Made by a program: the position numbers and the translations under genes | The notes under the pieces: model-generated | What the model saw: the letters and a program-made list of their open reading frames with translations, nothing else | The model's database searches: none | What the model was told of the DNA's origin: nothing | From: Betaproteobacteria bacterium | GTDB lineage: Bacteria > Pseudomonadota > Gammaproteobacteria > Burkholderiales > Burkholderiaceae_C | Assembly (NCBI GenBank): GCA_009918225.1 | Contig: RGEP01000019.1 | Span: 1-15,629, forward strand | Direction: 5' to 3' | Length of the DNA: 15,629 nucleotides | Part shown: in pieces, positions 6,399-13,389 of the stretch | Layout: each line of letters opens with the position of its first letter | Position numbering within the stretch: position 1 is the first letter of the stretch

Positions 6399-6863
6399 AT
6401 GTCGACCCCCTCCCCCTCCACGCTCAAGGACCGCATCACCGAGGACATGAAATCGGCGATGAAGGCCAAGGAAGCCGACCGCCTGTCCACGATCCGGATG
6501 CTCTTGGCCGCCATCAAGCAAAAAGAGGTCGACGAGCGCATCACCCTGGACGACGCTGCCGTGGTGGCGGTGGTGGACAAGCTGATCAAGCAACGGCGGG
6601 ATTCAATTGCCGCCTTTGAGCAGGCCGGGCGTACCGACCTGGTGGCCAAGGAAAGCGCCGAAGTTGCGGTCTTGCAGGCCTACCTGCCCGCCCGATTGAG
6701 TGCAGAGGAACTCGCGGCCGAAGTGCGCGCCCTGCTCAGCGAACTGGGTGCCAGCGGCCCAGGTGACATGGGCAAGGCCATGGGCGCAGCCAAGCAACGC
6801 CTGGCTGGCAAGGCCGACATGGGGCAGGTTTCAGCCCTGATCAAGGCGAACTTGGCCGGCTGA
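6399..6863 (+). CDS. GatB/YqeY domain-containing protein
   Basis: The 154-residue cytoplasmic protein is helical and consists of a single YqeY domain: LKDRITEDMKSAMKAKEADRLSTIRMLLAAIKQKEVDERI at the start and a C-terminal DMGKAMGAAKQRLAGKADM block that resembles the tail domain of the GatB amidotransferase subunit. That tail in GatB contacts tRNA; the function of stand-alone YqeY proteins is not settled. Length is close to the family norm of about 148. ATG 6399 is chosen because it starts the conserved region; further upstream the frame runs through rpsU and the hairpin. It lies in the usual place after rpsU. Confidence 0.93.
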   Translation: MSTPSPSTLKDRITEDMKSAMKAKEADRLSTIRMLLAAIKQKEVDERITLDDAAVVAVVDKLIKQRRDSIAAFEQAGRTDLVAKESAEVAVLQAYLPARLSAEELAAEVRALLSELGASGPGDMGKAMGAAKQRLAGKADMGQVSALIKANLAG

Positions 6864-6917
6864 GGCGCCCCGCCCCCCTCAAAACAATCCCCACCAGCGT
6901 CGAAATCGGAACCGCAA

Positions 6918-7274
6918 ATGCCCATGGATGATGACCTGTTGCCCCTGCACGCCGTCGCACCGGATGTGTGCGTGGCCCCCCAGTTGACCCCGCAGGCCAT
7001 GGCCGAGGCGGCCCGCCAGGGGTTCAAGTCGGTGATCAACAACCGGCCCGACTATGAAGAGGGGCCAGAACAGCCCACCAACGCCTCGATCGAAGCGGCT
7101 GCACGCGCTGCAGGGCTGCAGTATGCGTTCCTGCCGGTGCAAGGGGGCTACCAATCTCCCGAGGAGATTGCGGCCTTTGCCCAACTCCTGGCCGACCTGC
7201 CCCGCCCCATCCTCGCTTTTTGCCGATCGGGTGCGCGGTCCACGCGCTTGTTCGTAGCGGCCACACGCGGCTAG
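6918..7274 (+). CDS. Small DUF442/TIGR01244-type phosphatase or sulfurtransferase
   Basis: The 118-residue protein matches the domain often called beta-lactamase-hydrolase-like. Visible are VAPQLTPQAMAEAARQGFKSVINNRPDYE, a PTN motif, PVQGGY, and the active-site loop FCRSGARS with Cys102. C-R-S-G-A-R has the C-X4-R length of rhodaneses, not the C-X5-R of tyrosine phosphatases, although the fold is phosphatase-like. In other bacteria the domain is found alone or fused to a persulfide dioxygenase; here it stands alone. The substrate is unknown. The start could also be ATG 6924, two codons on; no Shine-Dalgarno decides. The stop codon sits in the loop of a perfect GC hairpin (7266-7280). Confidence 0.85.
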   Translation: MPMDDDLLPLHAVAPDVCVAPQLTPQAMAEAARQGFKSVINNRPDYEEGPEQPTNASIEAAARAAGLQYAFLPVQGGYQSPEEIAAFAQLLADLPRPILAFCRSGARSTRLFVAATRG

Positions 7275-7280
7275 GCCGCG
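7266..7280 (+). other. GC hairpin with the DUF442 gene stop codon in its loop
   Basis: CGCGGC-TAG-GCCGCG is a perfect 6-base-pair stem whose three-base loop is the stop codon. No T run follows. The gap to dctQ (7275-7337) otherwise holds only a weak -10-like TACACT at 7288-7293 and the dctQ Shine-Dalgarno. Confidence 0.3.
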
Positions 7281-7337
7281 CCGGCCCTACACTCGGGGCC
7301 GAGCTGAACGCGCGCCGATGCGCGCCAAGGAGCGTTT

Positions 7338-7877
7338 GTGAACCTCTTGCTGGGCATCACCAAGGTCATCGACAGCCTCACCGACCGCTTTGGCGGCTTG
7401 GCCAAATGGGCTGTTTTCCTTTCGTGCTTCATCAGTGCGGCCAATGCCCTGGTCCGCTACCTGGCCGACTACAGCTCCAACGCCTTTCTCGAGATCCAGT
7501 GGTACCTGTTCGCCGCCTGCGTCATGCTGGGTGCGGCACAGGTGCTGCGGGTCAACGAACATGTGCGGGTGGACCTGCTGTATGGGCGCCTGAGCGGCAA
7601 GGGTCAGGCGATCCTGGACCTTGCAGGGCTGTGCCTGTTCCTGATGCCGGTGATGGTGGCCATGATCTGGTTCTCCTGGCCTCTGTTCGTGAAGATGTTC
7701 ATGAGCGGGGAGATGTCCAGCAACGCGGGCGGCCTCATCCGCTGGCCTGCGATGATGATGCTGCCCCTGGGCTTCAGCCTGGTCCTGTTGCAAGGCATCT
7801 CTGAAGCGATCAAGCGGGCCTTGTGGCTGGCCCACAAATACGAGGGTGATTTCCACTACGAAAGGCCCCTGCAATGA
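7338..7877 (+). CDS. dctQ: TRAP transporter small permease subunit (DctQ)
   Basis: This is the small membrane subunit of a sodium-driven tripartite (TRAP) uptake system for organic acids. The 179-residue protein has four hydrophobic helices, with the family segment EIQWYLFAACVMLGAAQVLRVNEHVRVDLLYGRL in the middle. The GTG start is supported by AAGGAG at 7327-7332, five bases before it. The TGA overlaps the dctM ATG as ATGA, so Q and M are coupled. The solute-binding partner is downstream on the other strand, not upstream in the same operon. Confidence 0.93.
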   Translation: MNLLLGITKVIDSLTDRFGGLAKWAVFLSCFISAANALVRYLADYSSNAFLEIQWYLFAACVMLGAAQVLRVNEHVRVDLLYGRLSGKGQAILDLAGLCLFLMPVMVAMIWFSWPLFVKMFMSGEMSSNAGGLIRWPAMMMLPLGFSLVLLQGISEAIKRALWLAHKYEGDFHYERPLQ

Positions 7878-9364
7878 TCGAGATGCAGAGCTTTGCCCCG
7901 CTGATGTTCGCGGGGCTGATCGTGGTGCTGTTGATCGGCTTTCCGGTGGCCTTTTCGCTGTCGGCGCTGGGACTGGCCTGCGGCTTCTTTGCCGTCGAAA
8001 TGGGCTGGTTCAAGCCGGAGTTCATGAGTGCGCTGCCGCTCAATGTCTTCGGCATCCTGTCCAACGACCTGCTTCTGGCCATTCCCTTCTTCACCATGAT
8101 GGGCACCATCTTGGAGAAGTGTGGCCTCGCCGAGGACATGCTGGATTCCATGGGCCAGCTCTTTGGCCCGATGAAGGGCGGCCTGGGCTACTCGGTGATC
8201 ATCGTGGGCTTCATCTTGGGCGCCATCACCGGTACGGTGGCGGGCCAGGTGATCGCCATGGCGATGATTTCACTGCCGGTGATGATGCGATACGGCTACA
8301 ACATGCGCTATGCCACGGGCGTGCTGGCCGCCTCGGGCACCATCACCCAATTGGTACCGCCCTCGCTGGTGCTGGTGGTGATGGCCGATCAGCTGGGCAA
8401 GAGCGTGGGCGACATGTACAAGGGCGCCTGGGGTCCGTCCATCTTGCAGGTGCTGATCTTTGCCCTGTACACCTTCTTGCTCACCCGAATTCGGCCCCAG
8501 TGGGTGCCGGGTGTGCCCAAGGAAGCCCGCACCATGAGCGGCGCGCAGCTGTGGCTGAAGTGCCTGAGGGGCATCATCCCCTCGGCTGTGCTGATCTTTG
8601 CCGTGCTGGGCAGCATGGGTGGCCTGCCGGGCATCAACACCGCCATCTGCACCCCCACCGAGGCTGGCGCCATGGGGGCCGTGGGGGCCTTCGTGCTGGC
8701 CGCGCTGCACAAGCGTCTGAATTGGGAGCTCACCAAAGAGGCCATGGTGGGCACGATGCGCATCACCGCCATGGTGGTGTTCATCCTCATCGGCTCGCGG
8801 GTGTTCTCGCTGGTCTTCCAAGGGGTGGATGGCGGCATCTGGATCGAGCATCTCTTGTCGGGCCTGCCGGGTGGCCAAACCGGCTTCCTCATCGCCGTCA
8901 ACATCTTCATCTTCTTCCTGGCCTTTTTCCTCGACTTCTTTGAAATCGCCTTCATCATCCTGCCCCTGTTGGGGCCGGTGGCCGACAAGCTGGGCATCGA
9001 CCTGATCTGGTTCGGTGTGTTGCTGTGCGTGAACATGCAAACCAGCTTCATGCACCCGCCGTTTGGCTTTGCCCTGTTCTATCTGCGGGGCATCTCCGAC
9101 ACCTTGTTCAAGAACGGCGCCTTGCCGCGCAAGGTGGAAAGCAACGACATCTACTTGGGTGCGATCCCCTGGGTGGTGATGCAACTGGTGTTGGTGGTGA
9201 TCGTGATCTTCGTACCCGAGACCGTCACCGCATTCCTGGACAAGAAGGTGGAGGTGGACATGAACAAAGCCACCGAGCAGCTGATGCAAATGGGCGGCGG
9301 GCGCGAAGACGATGCCGGCAAGGACCCAAAGGAAGAGGATCCGATGGCGGTCTTCAAGAAGTAA
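7874..9364 (+). CDS. dctM: TRAP transporter large permease subunit (DctM)
   Basis: This is the transport channel of the TRAP system: about 12 hydrophobic segments with the conserved GFPVAFSL opening, SNDLLLAIPFFTMMG, GAITGTVAGQVIAMAM, ASGTITQLVPPSLVL, CTPTEAGAMGAVGA and MQTSFMHPPFGFALFYLRG blocks. At 496 residues it is longer than the ~425-residue classical DctM. The excess includes extra hydrophobic sequence and a hydrophilic, acidic C-terminal tail of about 35 residues (MNKATEQL ... DPKEEDPMAVFKK). The long form is typical of the TakP-type branch, from memory. It ends just before the two-way hairpin at 9386-9431. Confidence 0.95.
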   Translation: MIEMQSFAPLMFAGLIVVLLIGFPVAFSLSALGLACGFFAVEMGWFKPEFMSALPLNVFGILSNDLLLAIPFFTMMGTILEKCGLAEDMLDSMGQLFGPMKGGLGYSVIIVGFILGAITGTVAGQVIAMAMISLPVMMRYGYNMRYATGVLAASGTITQLVPPSLVLVVMADQLGKSVGDMYKGAWGPSILQVLIFALYTFLLTRIRPQWVPGVPKEARTMSGAQLWLKCLRGIIPSAVLIFAVLGSMGGLPGINTAICTPTEAGAMGAVGAFVLAALHKRLNWELTKEAMVGTMRITAMVVFILIGSRVFSLVFQGVDGGIWIEHLLSGLPGGQTGFLIAVNIFIFFLAFFLDFFEIAFIILPLLGPVADKLGIDLIWFGVLLCVNMQTSFMHPPFGFALFYLRGISDTLFKNGALPRKVESNDIYLGAIPWVVMQLVLVVIVIFVPETVTAFLDKKVEVDMNKATEQLMQMGGGREDDAGKDPKEEDPMAVFKK

Positions 9365-9385
9365 AGGTAAAGGCCCAATCACACG

Positions 9386-9431
9386 CCCAGCAAAAAAGCC
9401 CATGGTGCAGCACCATGGGCTTTTTGCTGGG
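9386..9431. terminator. Bidirectional intrinsic terminator between dctM and dctP
   Basis: A near-perfect 46-base inverted repeat is centred on A9409. The 16-base arms at 9393-9408 and 9410-9425 pair fully, and GC-rich CCCAGC/GCTGGG extends them beyond one extra A. The core GCCCATGGTG hairpin has T runs on its 3' side when read from either strand, so it can stop both dctQM (+) and dctP (-). Confidence 0.9.
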
Positions 9432-9483
9432 TGGGACTGCCAATCGTTGATTGAGCAGCCCCCTCGTGCAGGGGCTCAGCGGT

Positions 9484-10566
9484 TTAGAGCTTTTGCGCCT
9501 GCATGAAGTCGTCGAAGCCGGCTTCGGCGAAACGGAACCACAGGTTCTGGTCGGTGCGGAACCTGGCGTAGTCCTCGTAGACCTTCTTGAAGTTCGGGTT
9601 CTTGGCCGACACTTCGCTGTACAGGGCATGGGCTTCCCTGAAGGCGGTTTCCATCACATCCTTGGGGAAACGGAACAGCTTGGTGCCGCCGCCCACGAGC
9701 TGCTTGAGCGCCACCGGGTTGCGGGCATCGTACTTGGCTTGCATGTCCACGTGCGCGTAGGCGCAGGCCGACTCGATGATGGCCTTGTACTCGGCTGACA
9801 GGGAATCCCAGGCCTTGGAGTTGATGTAGAAGTCCAGCTGGGGACCGCCCTCCCAGAAACCGGGGTAGTAGTAGTTGGGCGCCACCTTGTTGAAGCCCAG
9901 CTTCTGGTCGTCGTAGGGGCCCACCCACTCGGCCGCATCCACGGTGCCCTTTTCCAGGGCTTGGTAGATCTCACCACCGGGAATGTTTTGCGGCACCACA
10001 CCCAGGCGCTCCATCACCCGGCCCGCGAAGCCGCCGATGCGGAACTTCAGGCCCTTGAAGTCGGCCGCCGACTTGATTTCCTTGCGGAACCAGCCGCCCA
10101 TCTGAGCGCCGGTGTTGCCGCCCGGGAAGCTCATGATGTTGTAGTTGCGGTAGAACTCGCGCATCAGGCGCAGGCCGTTGCCTTCGTAGGCCCACGCCGT
10201 CATTTGGCGGCTGTTCAGGCCGAAGGGAATGGCGCAGCCCAGGGCGAAGGTCTCGTCCTTGCCGAAGTAGTAATACGGCGCGGTGTGGCCCATTTCCACC
10301 GTGCCGTTTTGCACCGCGTCCACCAAGCCGGGCATGGGCACGATTTCAGCGGCTGCGTGCACCGAGATCTGGAAGCGCCCACCGGTCATCTCGCCGACCT
10401 TTTTGGCAAAGACTTCGGCCGCGCCGTAGATCGTGTCCAGCGGCTTGGGGAAGCCCGAAGTCAGGCGCCAACGGATGTTCTGCTGCGCATGGGTGATGGC
10501 CGGCGCAACGCCAGCGGCCAGGATGCCGGCCACGCCAGCGCCTTGCACGAAGGAACGACGTTCCAT
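9484..10566 (-). CDS. dctP: TRAP transporter solute-binding protein (DctP), 2-oxoacid (TakP)-like
   Basis: This is the periplasmic binding protein that delivers a carboxylate substrate to DctQM. The 360-residue protein begins with a twin-arginine signal (ERRSFVQGAGVAG, cleavage probably after THA), then IRWRLTSGFPKPLDTIYGAA. The TRAP signature carries Arg176 in KFRIGG, the arginine that binds the substrate carboxylate in this family. PGGEIYQALEKGTVDAAEWVGPYDD (188-220) and FWEGG (237-241) resemble TakP of Rhodobacter, which binds pyruvate and other 2-oxoacids with a sodium ion; this substrate call is inference. The start is fixed by AAGGAG at 10579-10574, seven bases before the ATG. It faces dctQM tail to tail across the shared terminator and follows pmbA on the same strand after 109 bases. 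Confidence 0.94.
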   Translation of the reverse strand: MERRSFVQGAGVAGILAAGVAPAITHAQQNIRWRLTSGFPKPLDTIYGAAEVFAKKVGEMTGGRFQISVHAAAEIVPMPGLVDAVQNGTVEMGHTAPYYYFGKDETFALGCAIPFGLNSRQMTAWAYEGNGLRLMREFYRNYNIMSFPGGNTGAQMGGWFRKEIKSAADFKGLKFRIGGFAGRVMERLGVVPQNIPGGEIYQALEKGTVDAAEWVGPYDDQKLGFNKVAPNYYYPGFWEGGPQLDFYINSKAWDSLSAEYKAIIESACAYAHVDMQAKYDARNPVALKQLVGGGTKLFRFPKDVMETAFREAHALYSEVSAKNPNFKKVYEDYARFRTDQNLWFRFAEAGFDDFMQAQKL

Positions 10567-10646
10567 GGTGGATCTCCTTAGAGGGGAATGGAAAAGTAAC
10601 CGACCGGGAGTTTATGTTTACGCCTGTCGCAGCCACGCAGGGGATA

Positions 10647-10666
10647 CCCCAGGGAACTCCCCAGGG
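10647..10666. repeat. Tandem direct repeat CCCCAGGG in the pmbA-dctP gap
   Basis: Two identical 8-base copies (10647-10654, 10659-10666) with a 12-base period lie about 80-100 bases upstream of the dctP start and just after the pmbA stop. They could be regulator half-sites for dctP, since the gap must hold its promoter if it is transcribed separately. No convincing -10/-35 pair is visible. Confidence 0.3.
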
Positions 10667-10675
10667 CCGGCGTGG

Positions 10676-12058
10676 TCAAGCGCCCGCAACCTTCATCCGG
10701 TCGACCAGGATGGAGCCGACGGTTTTGCTGCCCGTCGTGTATTCATCGGCGCCCACGGCCACGATACCCTTGAACATGTCCTGCAATGCACCGGCAATGG
10801 TCACTTCGTGCACCGGGTAGGCAATTTCCCCGTTTTCCACCCAGAAACCGGCTGCGCCGCGTGAATAGTCGCCCGTCACGTAGTTCACGCCTTGGCCGAT
10901 CAGCTCCACCACGAACAAGCCCCGATGCAGCTTGCGCAGCATGGCCGGCAGGTCGTCGCCCGCTCGCGTGCGCGTGCTGCTCAAGCGCAGGTTGTGCGAG
11001 CCCCCCGCATGGCCCGTGGTGCGCAGGCCCAGCTTGCGCGCGGAGTAGCTCGACAGGAAGTAGCTCTGCACCTCGCCGTTTTTCAAGATGGAGCGGGCCT
11101 GGGTGCGAACGCCCTCGTCGTCGAAAGGCGCACTGCCCTTGCCTTTGGGAATGAAGGGGTCTTCTTGGATCTGCAGGTGCGGCGCCATCACCCGGCGGCC
11201 CAGGCTGTCGAGCAAGAAGCTGGCCTTGCGGTAGAGCGAGCCGCCGCTGGTGGCCTGCACATAGGCGCCCAGCAGGCCGGCCGCCAGCGGGGACTCGAAG
11301 AGCACCGGCACCTCGCAGGTGGGGATCTTGCGGCTGTTCAGGCGCGCCAAAGACCGCTCGGCGGCGTAGCGGCCCACCGCGGCCGGATCGGCCAGGTCAG
11401 CGGGGTCTCGCTCCGAGGTGTACCAGTAGTCGCGCTGCATGTTCTTCCCCTTGCCGGCGATCGGCGCCACCGACAGGGAATGGCGAGAACTCGCATAACC
11501 GCCGCGAAAACCTCGGCTGTTTCCCGCAAAAAAATGGCCCTGTTGGGCGCTCACACCAGCGCCTTCGCTGTTGGTGATGCGGCGATCGGTGCGCAGCGCG
11601 GCGTCTTCAGCCTGGCGTGCCAGTTCGGCGGCGGCCGCGGCCTCCAGGTCCCAGGGGTGGTGCAGGTCCAGTTGCCGGCTGGCCTGTTCCGGTGTCACCA
11701 AGTCCTGTTCATCGGGCAAGCCGGCTGCGGGGTCTTCGGCCGTGTAGCGTGCAATGTCGTAGGCGGCCTGCACCGTCTGTTGCAGCGAGGCGCGAGAAAA
11801 GTCAGAGGTGCTGGCGTTGCCGCGGCGCTGACCCACGAAGACGGTGACGCCGATGGACTTGTCCCGGTTGCGTTCGACATTCTCAACCTCACCCTTGCGC
11901 ACCGACACCGACAAGCCGATGCCTTCGCTGACCGCCACGGCGGCATCGCTGGCGCCGCGCTGGCGGGCCAGGGTCAGGGTGTCGTCCACCAATTGCTGAA
12001 ACTGCGCGGTGCTGAAGCCAAAGCCCACCGGGCTGGAAGAGTCGTGTGAGGAAGCCAT
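10676..12058 (-). CDS. pmbA: Metalloprotease PmbA/TldE subunit
   Basis: PmbA (TldE) forms the TldD/TldE protease that matures peptides such as microcin B17 and degrades unfolded short proteins; TldE lacks the metal site of TldD. The 460-residue protein matches the family (about 450). Blocks seen: LARQRGASDAAVAVSEGIGLSVSVRKGEVE near the start, NSEGAGVS, VLFESPLAAGLLGAYVQATSGGSLYRKASFLLDSLGR in the middle, PFDDEGV, TTGHAGGSHNL, and GQGVNYVTGDYSRGAAGFWVENGEIAYPVHEVTIAG at the end. I chose ATG 12058. The frame extends upstream without a stop, but that part lies antisense to darP and has no family similarity. A -10-like TATGAT ends six bases before the ATG, which suggests a leaderless mRNA. tldD is not in the window. 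Confidence 0.95.
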   Translation of the reverse strand: MASSHDSSSPVGFGFSTAQFQQLVDDTLTLARQRGASDAAVAVSEGIGLSVSVRKGEVENVERNRDKSIGVTVFVGQRRGNASTSDFSRASLQQTVQAAYDIARYTAEDPAAGLPDEQDLVTPEQASRQLDLHHPWDLEAAAAAELARQAEDAALRTDRRITNSEGAGVSAQQGHFFAGNSRGFRGGYASSRHSLSVAPIAGKGKNMQRDYWYTSERDPADLADPAAVGRYAAERSLARLNSRKIPTCEVPVLFESPLAAGLLGAYVQATSGGSLYRKASFLLDSLGRRVMAPHLQIQEDPFIPKGKGSAPFDDEGVRTQARSILKNGEVQSYFLSSYSARKLGLRTTGHAGGSHNLRLSSTRTRAGDDLPAMLRKLHRGLFVVELIGQGVNYVTGDYSRGAAGFWVENGEIAYPVHEVTIAGALQDMFKGIVAVGADEYTTGSKTVGSILVDRMKVAGA

Positions 12059-12064
12059 CGGACT

Positions 12065-12070
12065 ATCATA
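12065..12070 (-). promoter_or_regulatory. Putative -10 box (TATGAT) for leaderless pmbA
   Basis: On the minus strand TATGAT ends six bases before the pmbA ATG, which places the RNA start at or next to the A of the start codon. No good -35 is seen at the right distance. The whole gap between the pmbA and darP starts is only 22 bases. Confidence 0.35.
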
Positions 12071-12080
12071 GCGACCCCAT

Positions 12081-12764
12081 ATGTGTGCCCGCCGATCCAA
12101 AGCCCTGGACGCCGCCACCGCTTTGACCGCCCTGGGGCGCGGCCAGGCACAGGCCGAGCGTCGACAACCACGCCAAGCCATGGCCGCGCCCGGCCGCGGC
12201 CACACCGGCGTGCCCGATCACGCCCGCGACCTGGGCGGCAGCGCCGATGAGCACGCTGAAGACGGGCACGACGCGCGTGACGAGCGTCCCAGCAAGACCG
12301 AGCTGAAAAAGGTGGCCCACGACATGCAAACCCTGGGCGACGCCCTGGCCGCGCTGTCGCCCGATCGCCTGGCGGCGCTTCCCATGGACGAAACCCTTCG
12401 TGACGCCATCGTCGAGTTGCGCCGCACCCGCAGCCACGAGGGACTGCGCCGCCAACGGCAATATGTGGGCAAGCTGATGCGCCACGCCGACATTGAGCCT
12501 TTGGCCCAGGCCGTGGCCGAAGCGCAACTGGGGTCGGCGCGCCAGACCCTGGCCCTGCACCAGACCGAGGCCCTGCGCTTGGAATTGGTCTCGCAGGATG
12601 ACGCCCTCACCCGATTCCTGTCCCAGCATCCCGGCTGCGATGCGCAACAGCTGCGCAGCCTCATCCGCGCAGCCCGCAAGGAAGCGGCCCTGCCCCCCGA
12701 GCAGCGCCATGGGCGGGCGTGGCGCGACCTGTTTCAATTCATCAAGCCGCATGTTCAAGCCTGA
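12081..12764 (+). CDS. darP: Ribosome biogenesis factor DarP (YjgA family, DUF615)
   Basis: DarP (YjgA) associates with the late 50S precursor and promotes its maturation at the peptidyl-transferase centre. The conserved helical domain runs from about residue 70: PSKTELKKVAHDMQTLGDAL, LAALPMDETLRDAIVELRR, SHEGLRRQRQYVGKLMR, and the C-terminal QQLRSLIRAARKEA ... GRAWRDLFQFIK. These match the E. coli protein block by block. The first ~70 residues are arginine/alanine-rich, then acidic, and are not conserved, so the start is uncertain: ATG 12081 gives 227 residues and ATG 12180 gives 194. No Shine-Dalgarno decides. It is divergent from pmbA, a pairing common in this group, and lies 27 bases before mogA. 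Confidence 0.87.
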   Translation: MCARRSKALDAATALTALGRGQAQAERRQPRQAMAAPGRGHTGVPDHARDLGGSADEHAEDGHDARDERPSKTELKKVAHDMQTLGDALAALSPDRLAALPMDETLRDAIVELRRTRSHEGLRRQRQYVGKLMRHADIEPLAQAVAEAQLGSARQTLALHQTEALRLELVSQDDALTRFLSQHPGCDAQQLRSLIRAARKEAALPPEQRHGRAWRDLFQFIKPHVQA

Positions 12765-12791
12765 GCCATGGGCGGGCCTGACGGAACGATC

Positions 12792-13385
12792 ATGAGCGAC
12801 ACCCACCCCTACGAGCCGGTGCGCATCGGCATCGTTTCCATCAGCGACCGTGCCTCCAGCGGCGTGTACCAAGACCAAGGGCTGCCCGCACTGCAAGACT
12901 GGCTGACCCGCGCCGTGCGCAACCCTATTGCCTGGGAGCCCAGGCTCATCCCCGATGAGCAGGGTTTGATCTCGGCCACCCTGCGTGAGTTGGTCGACCA
13001 GGCCGGCTGCGACCTGGTGCTGACCACGGGGGGCACAGGGCCGGCCCGCCGAGACGTGACGCCCGAAGCCACGCTGGCGGTGGCCGACAAAGAAATGCCC
13101 GGCTTTGGCGAGCAGATGCGGCAAATCAGTTTGCGCTTTGTGCCCACCGCTATCTTGTCACGGCAAGTGGCGGTCATCCGCGGCCAGGCCCTGATCATCA
13201 ACCTGCCGGGCCAACCCAAGTCCATCGCCGAAACCCTGGAGGGTTTGCCGCAGGCCCAACCGCCGGTGCACGGCATTTTCGCCGCCGTGCCCTACTGCAT
13301 CGACCTCATCGGCGGGCCGTACGTCGAAACCGACGAGGCGGTTTGCAAAGCCTTCAGGCCCAAGTCGGCGATTCGGGCTCGGTGA
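12792..13385 (+). CDS. mogA: Molybdopterin adenylyltransferase
   Basis: The enzyme adenylates molybdopterin, preparing it for molybdate insertion by MoeA in molybdenum cofactor synthesis. The 197-residue product follows E. coli MogA (195) almost throughout: RIGIVSISDRASSGVYQDQG at the start, Asp55 in IPDEQ, TTGGTGPARRDVTPEA (78-93) with Asp88, MPGFGEQMR, and NLPGQPKSI. Asp55 and Asp88 correspond to the catalytic Asp49 and Asp82 of E. coli. ATG 12792 is preferred because the family starts shortly before RIGIVSIS; ATG 12768 would add eight residues. It is likely co-transcribed with darP. Its 3' end is only four bases from the cysE stop on the other strand, with no terminator between them. Confidence 0.96.
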   Translation: MSDTHPYEPVRIGIVSISDRASSGVYQDQGLPALQDWLTRAVRNPIAWEPRLIPDEQGLISATLRELVDQAGCDLVLTTGGTGPARRDVTPEATLAVADKEMPGFGEQMRQISLRFVPTAILSRQVAVIRGQALIINLPGQPKSIAETLEGLPQAQPPVHGIFAAVPYCIDLIGGPYVETDEAVCKAFRPKSAIRAR

Positions 13386-13389
13386 ACCT

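Noticed and set aside
8270..9403. 377-codon minus-strand open frame opposite dctM
   Set aside because: Composition (very His/Gln/Asp-rich) is that of antisense of a membrane-protein gene; it has no start signal or recognised domain.
9457..9476. Second hairpin AGCCCC/GGGGCT downstream of dctP as its terminator
   Set aside because: No T run follows it on the minus strand; the 9386-9431 hairpin is a much better terminator.
10892..12049. 385-codon plus-strand open frame opposite pmbA
   Set aside because: Antisense to a well-conserved pmbA and without recognisable motifs or a ribosome site.
12059..12205. N-terminal extension of PmbA to an upstream ATG
   Set aside because: The added residues are antisense to darP, arginine-rich and unlike any PmbA; ATG 12058 gives the family length.
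12066..13124. 352-codon minus-strand open frame spanning darP and mogA
   Set aside because: It crosses two conserved genes on the other strand and shows no domain; it could be mistaken for an upstream extension of pmbA but is in another frame.
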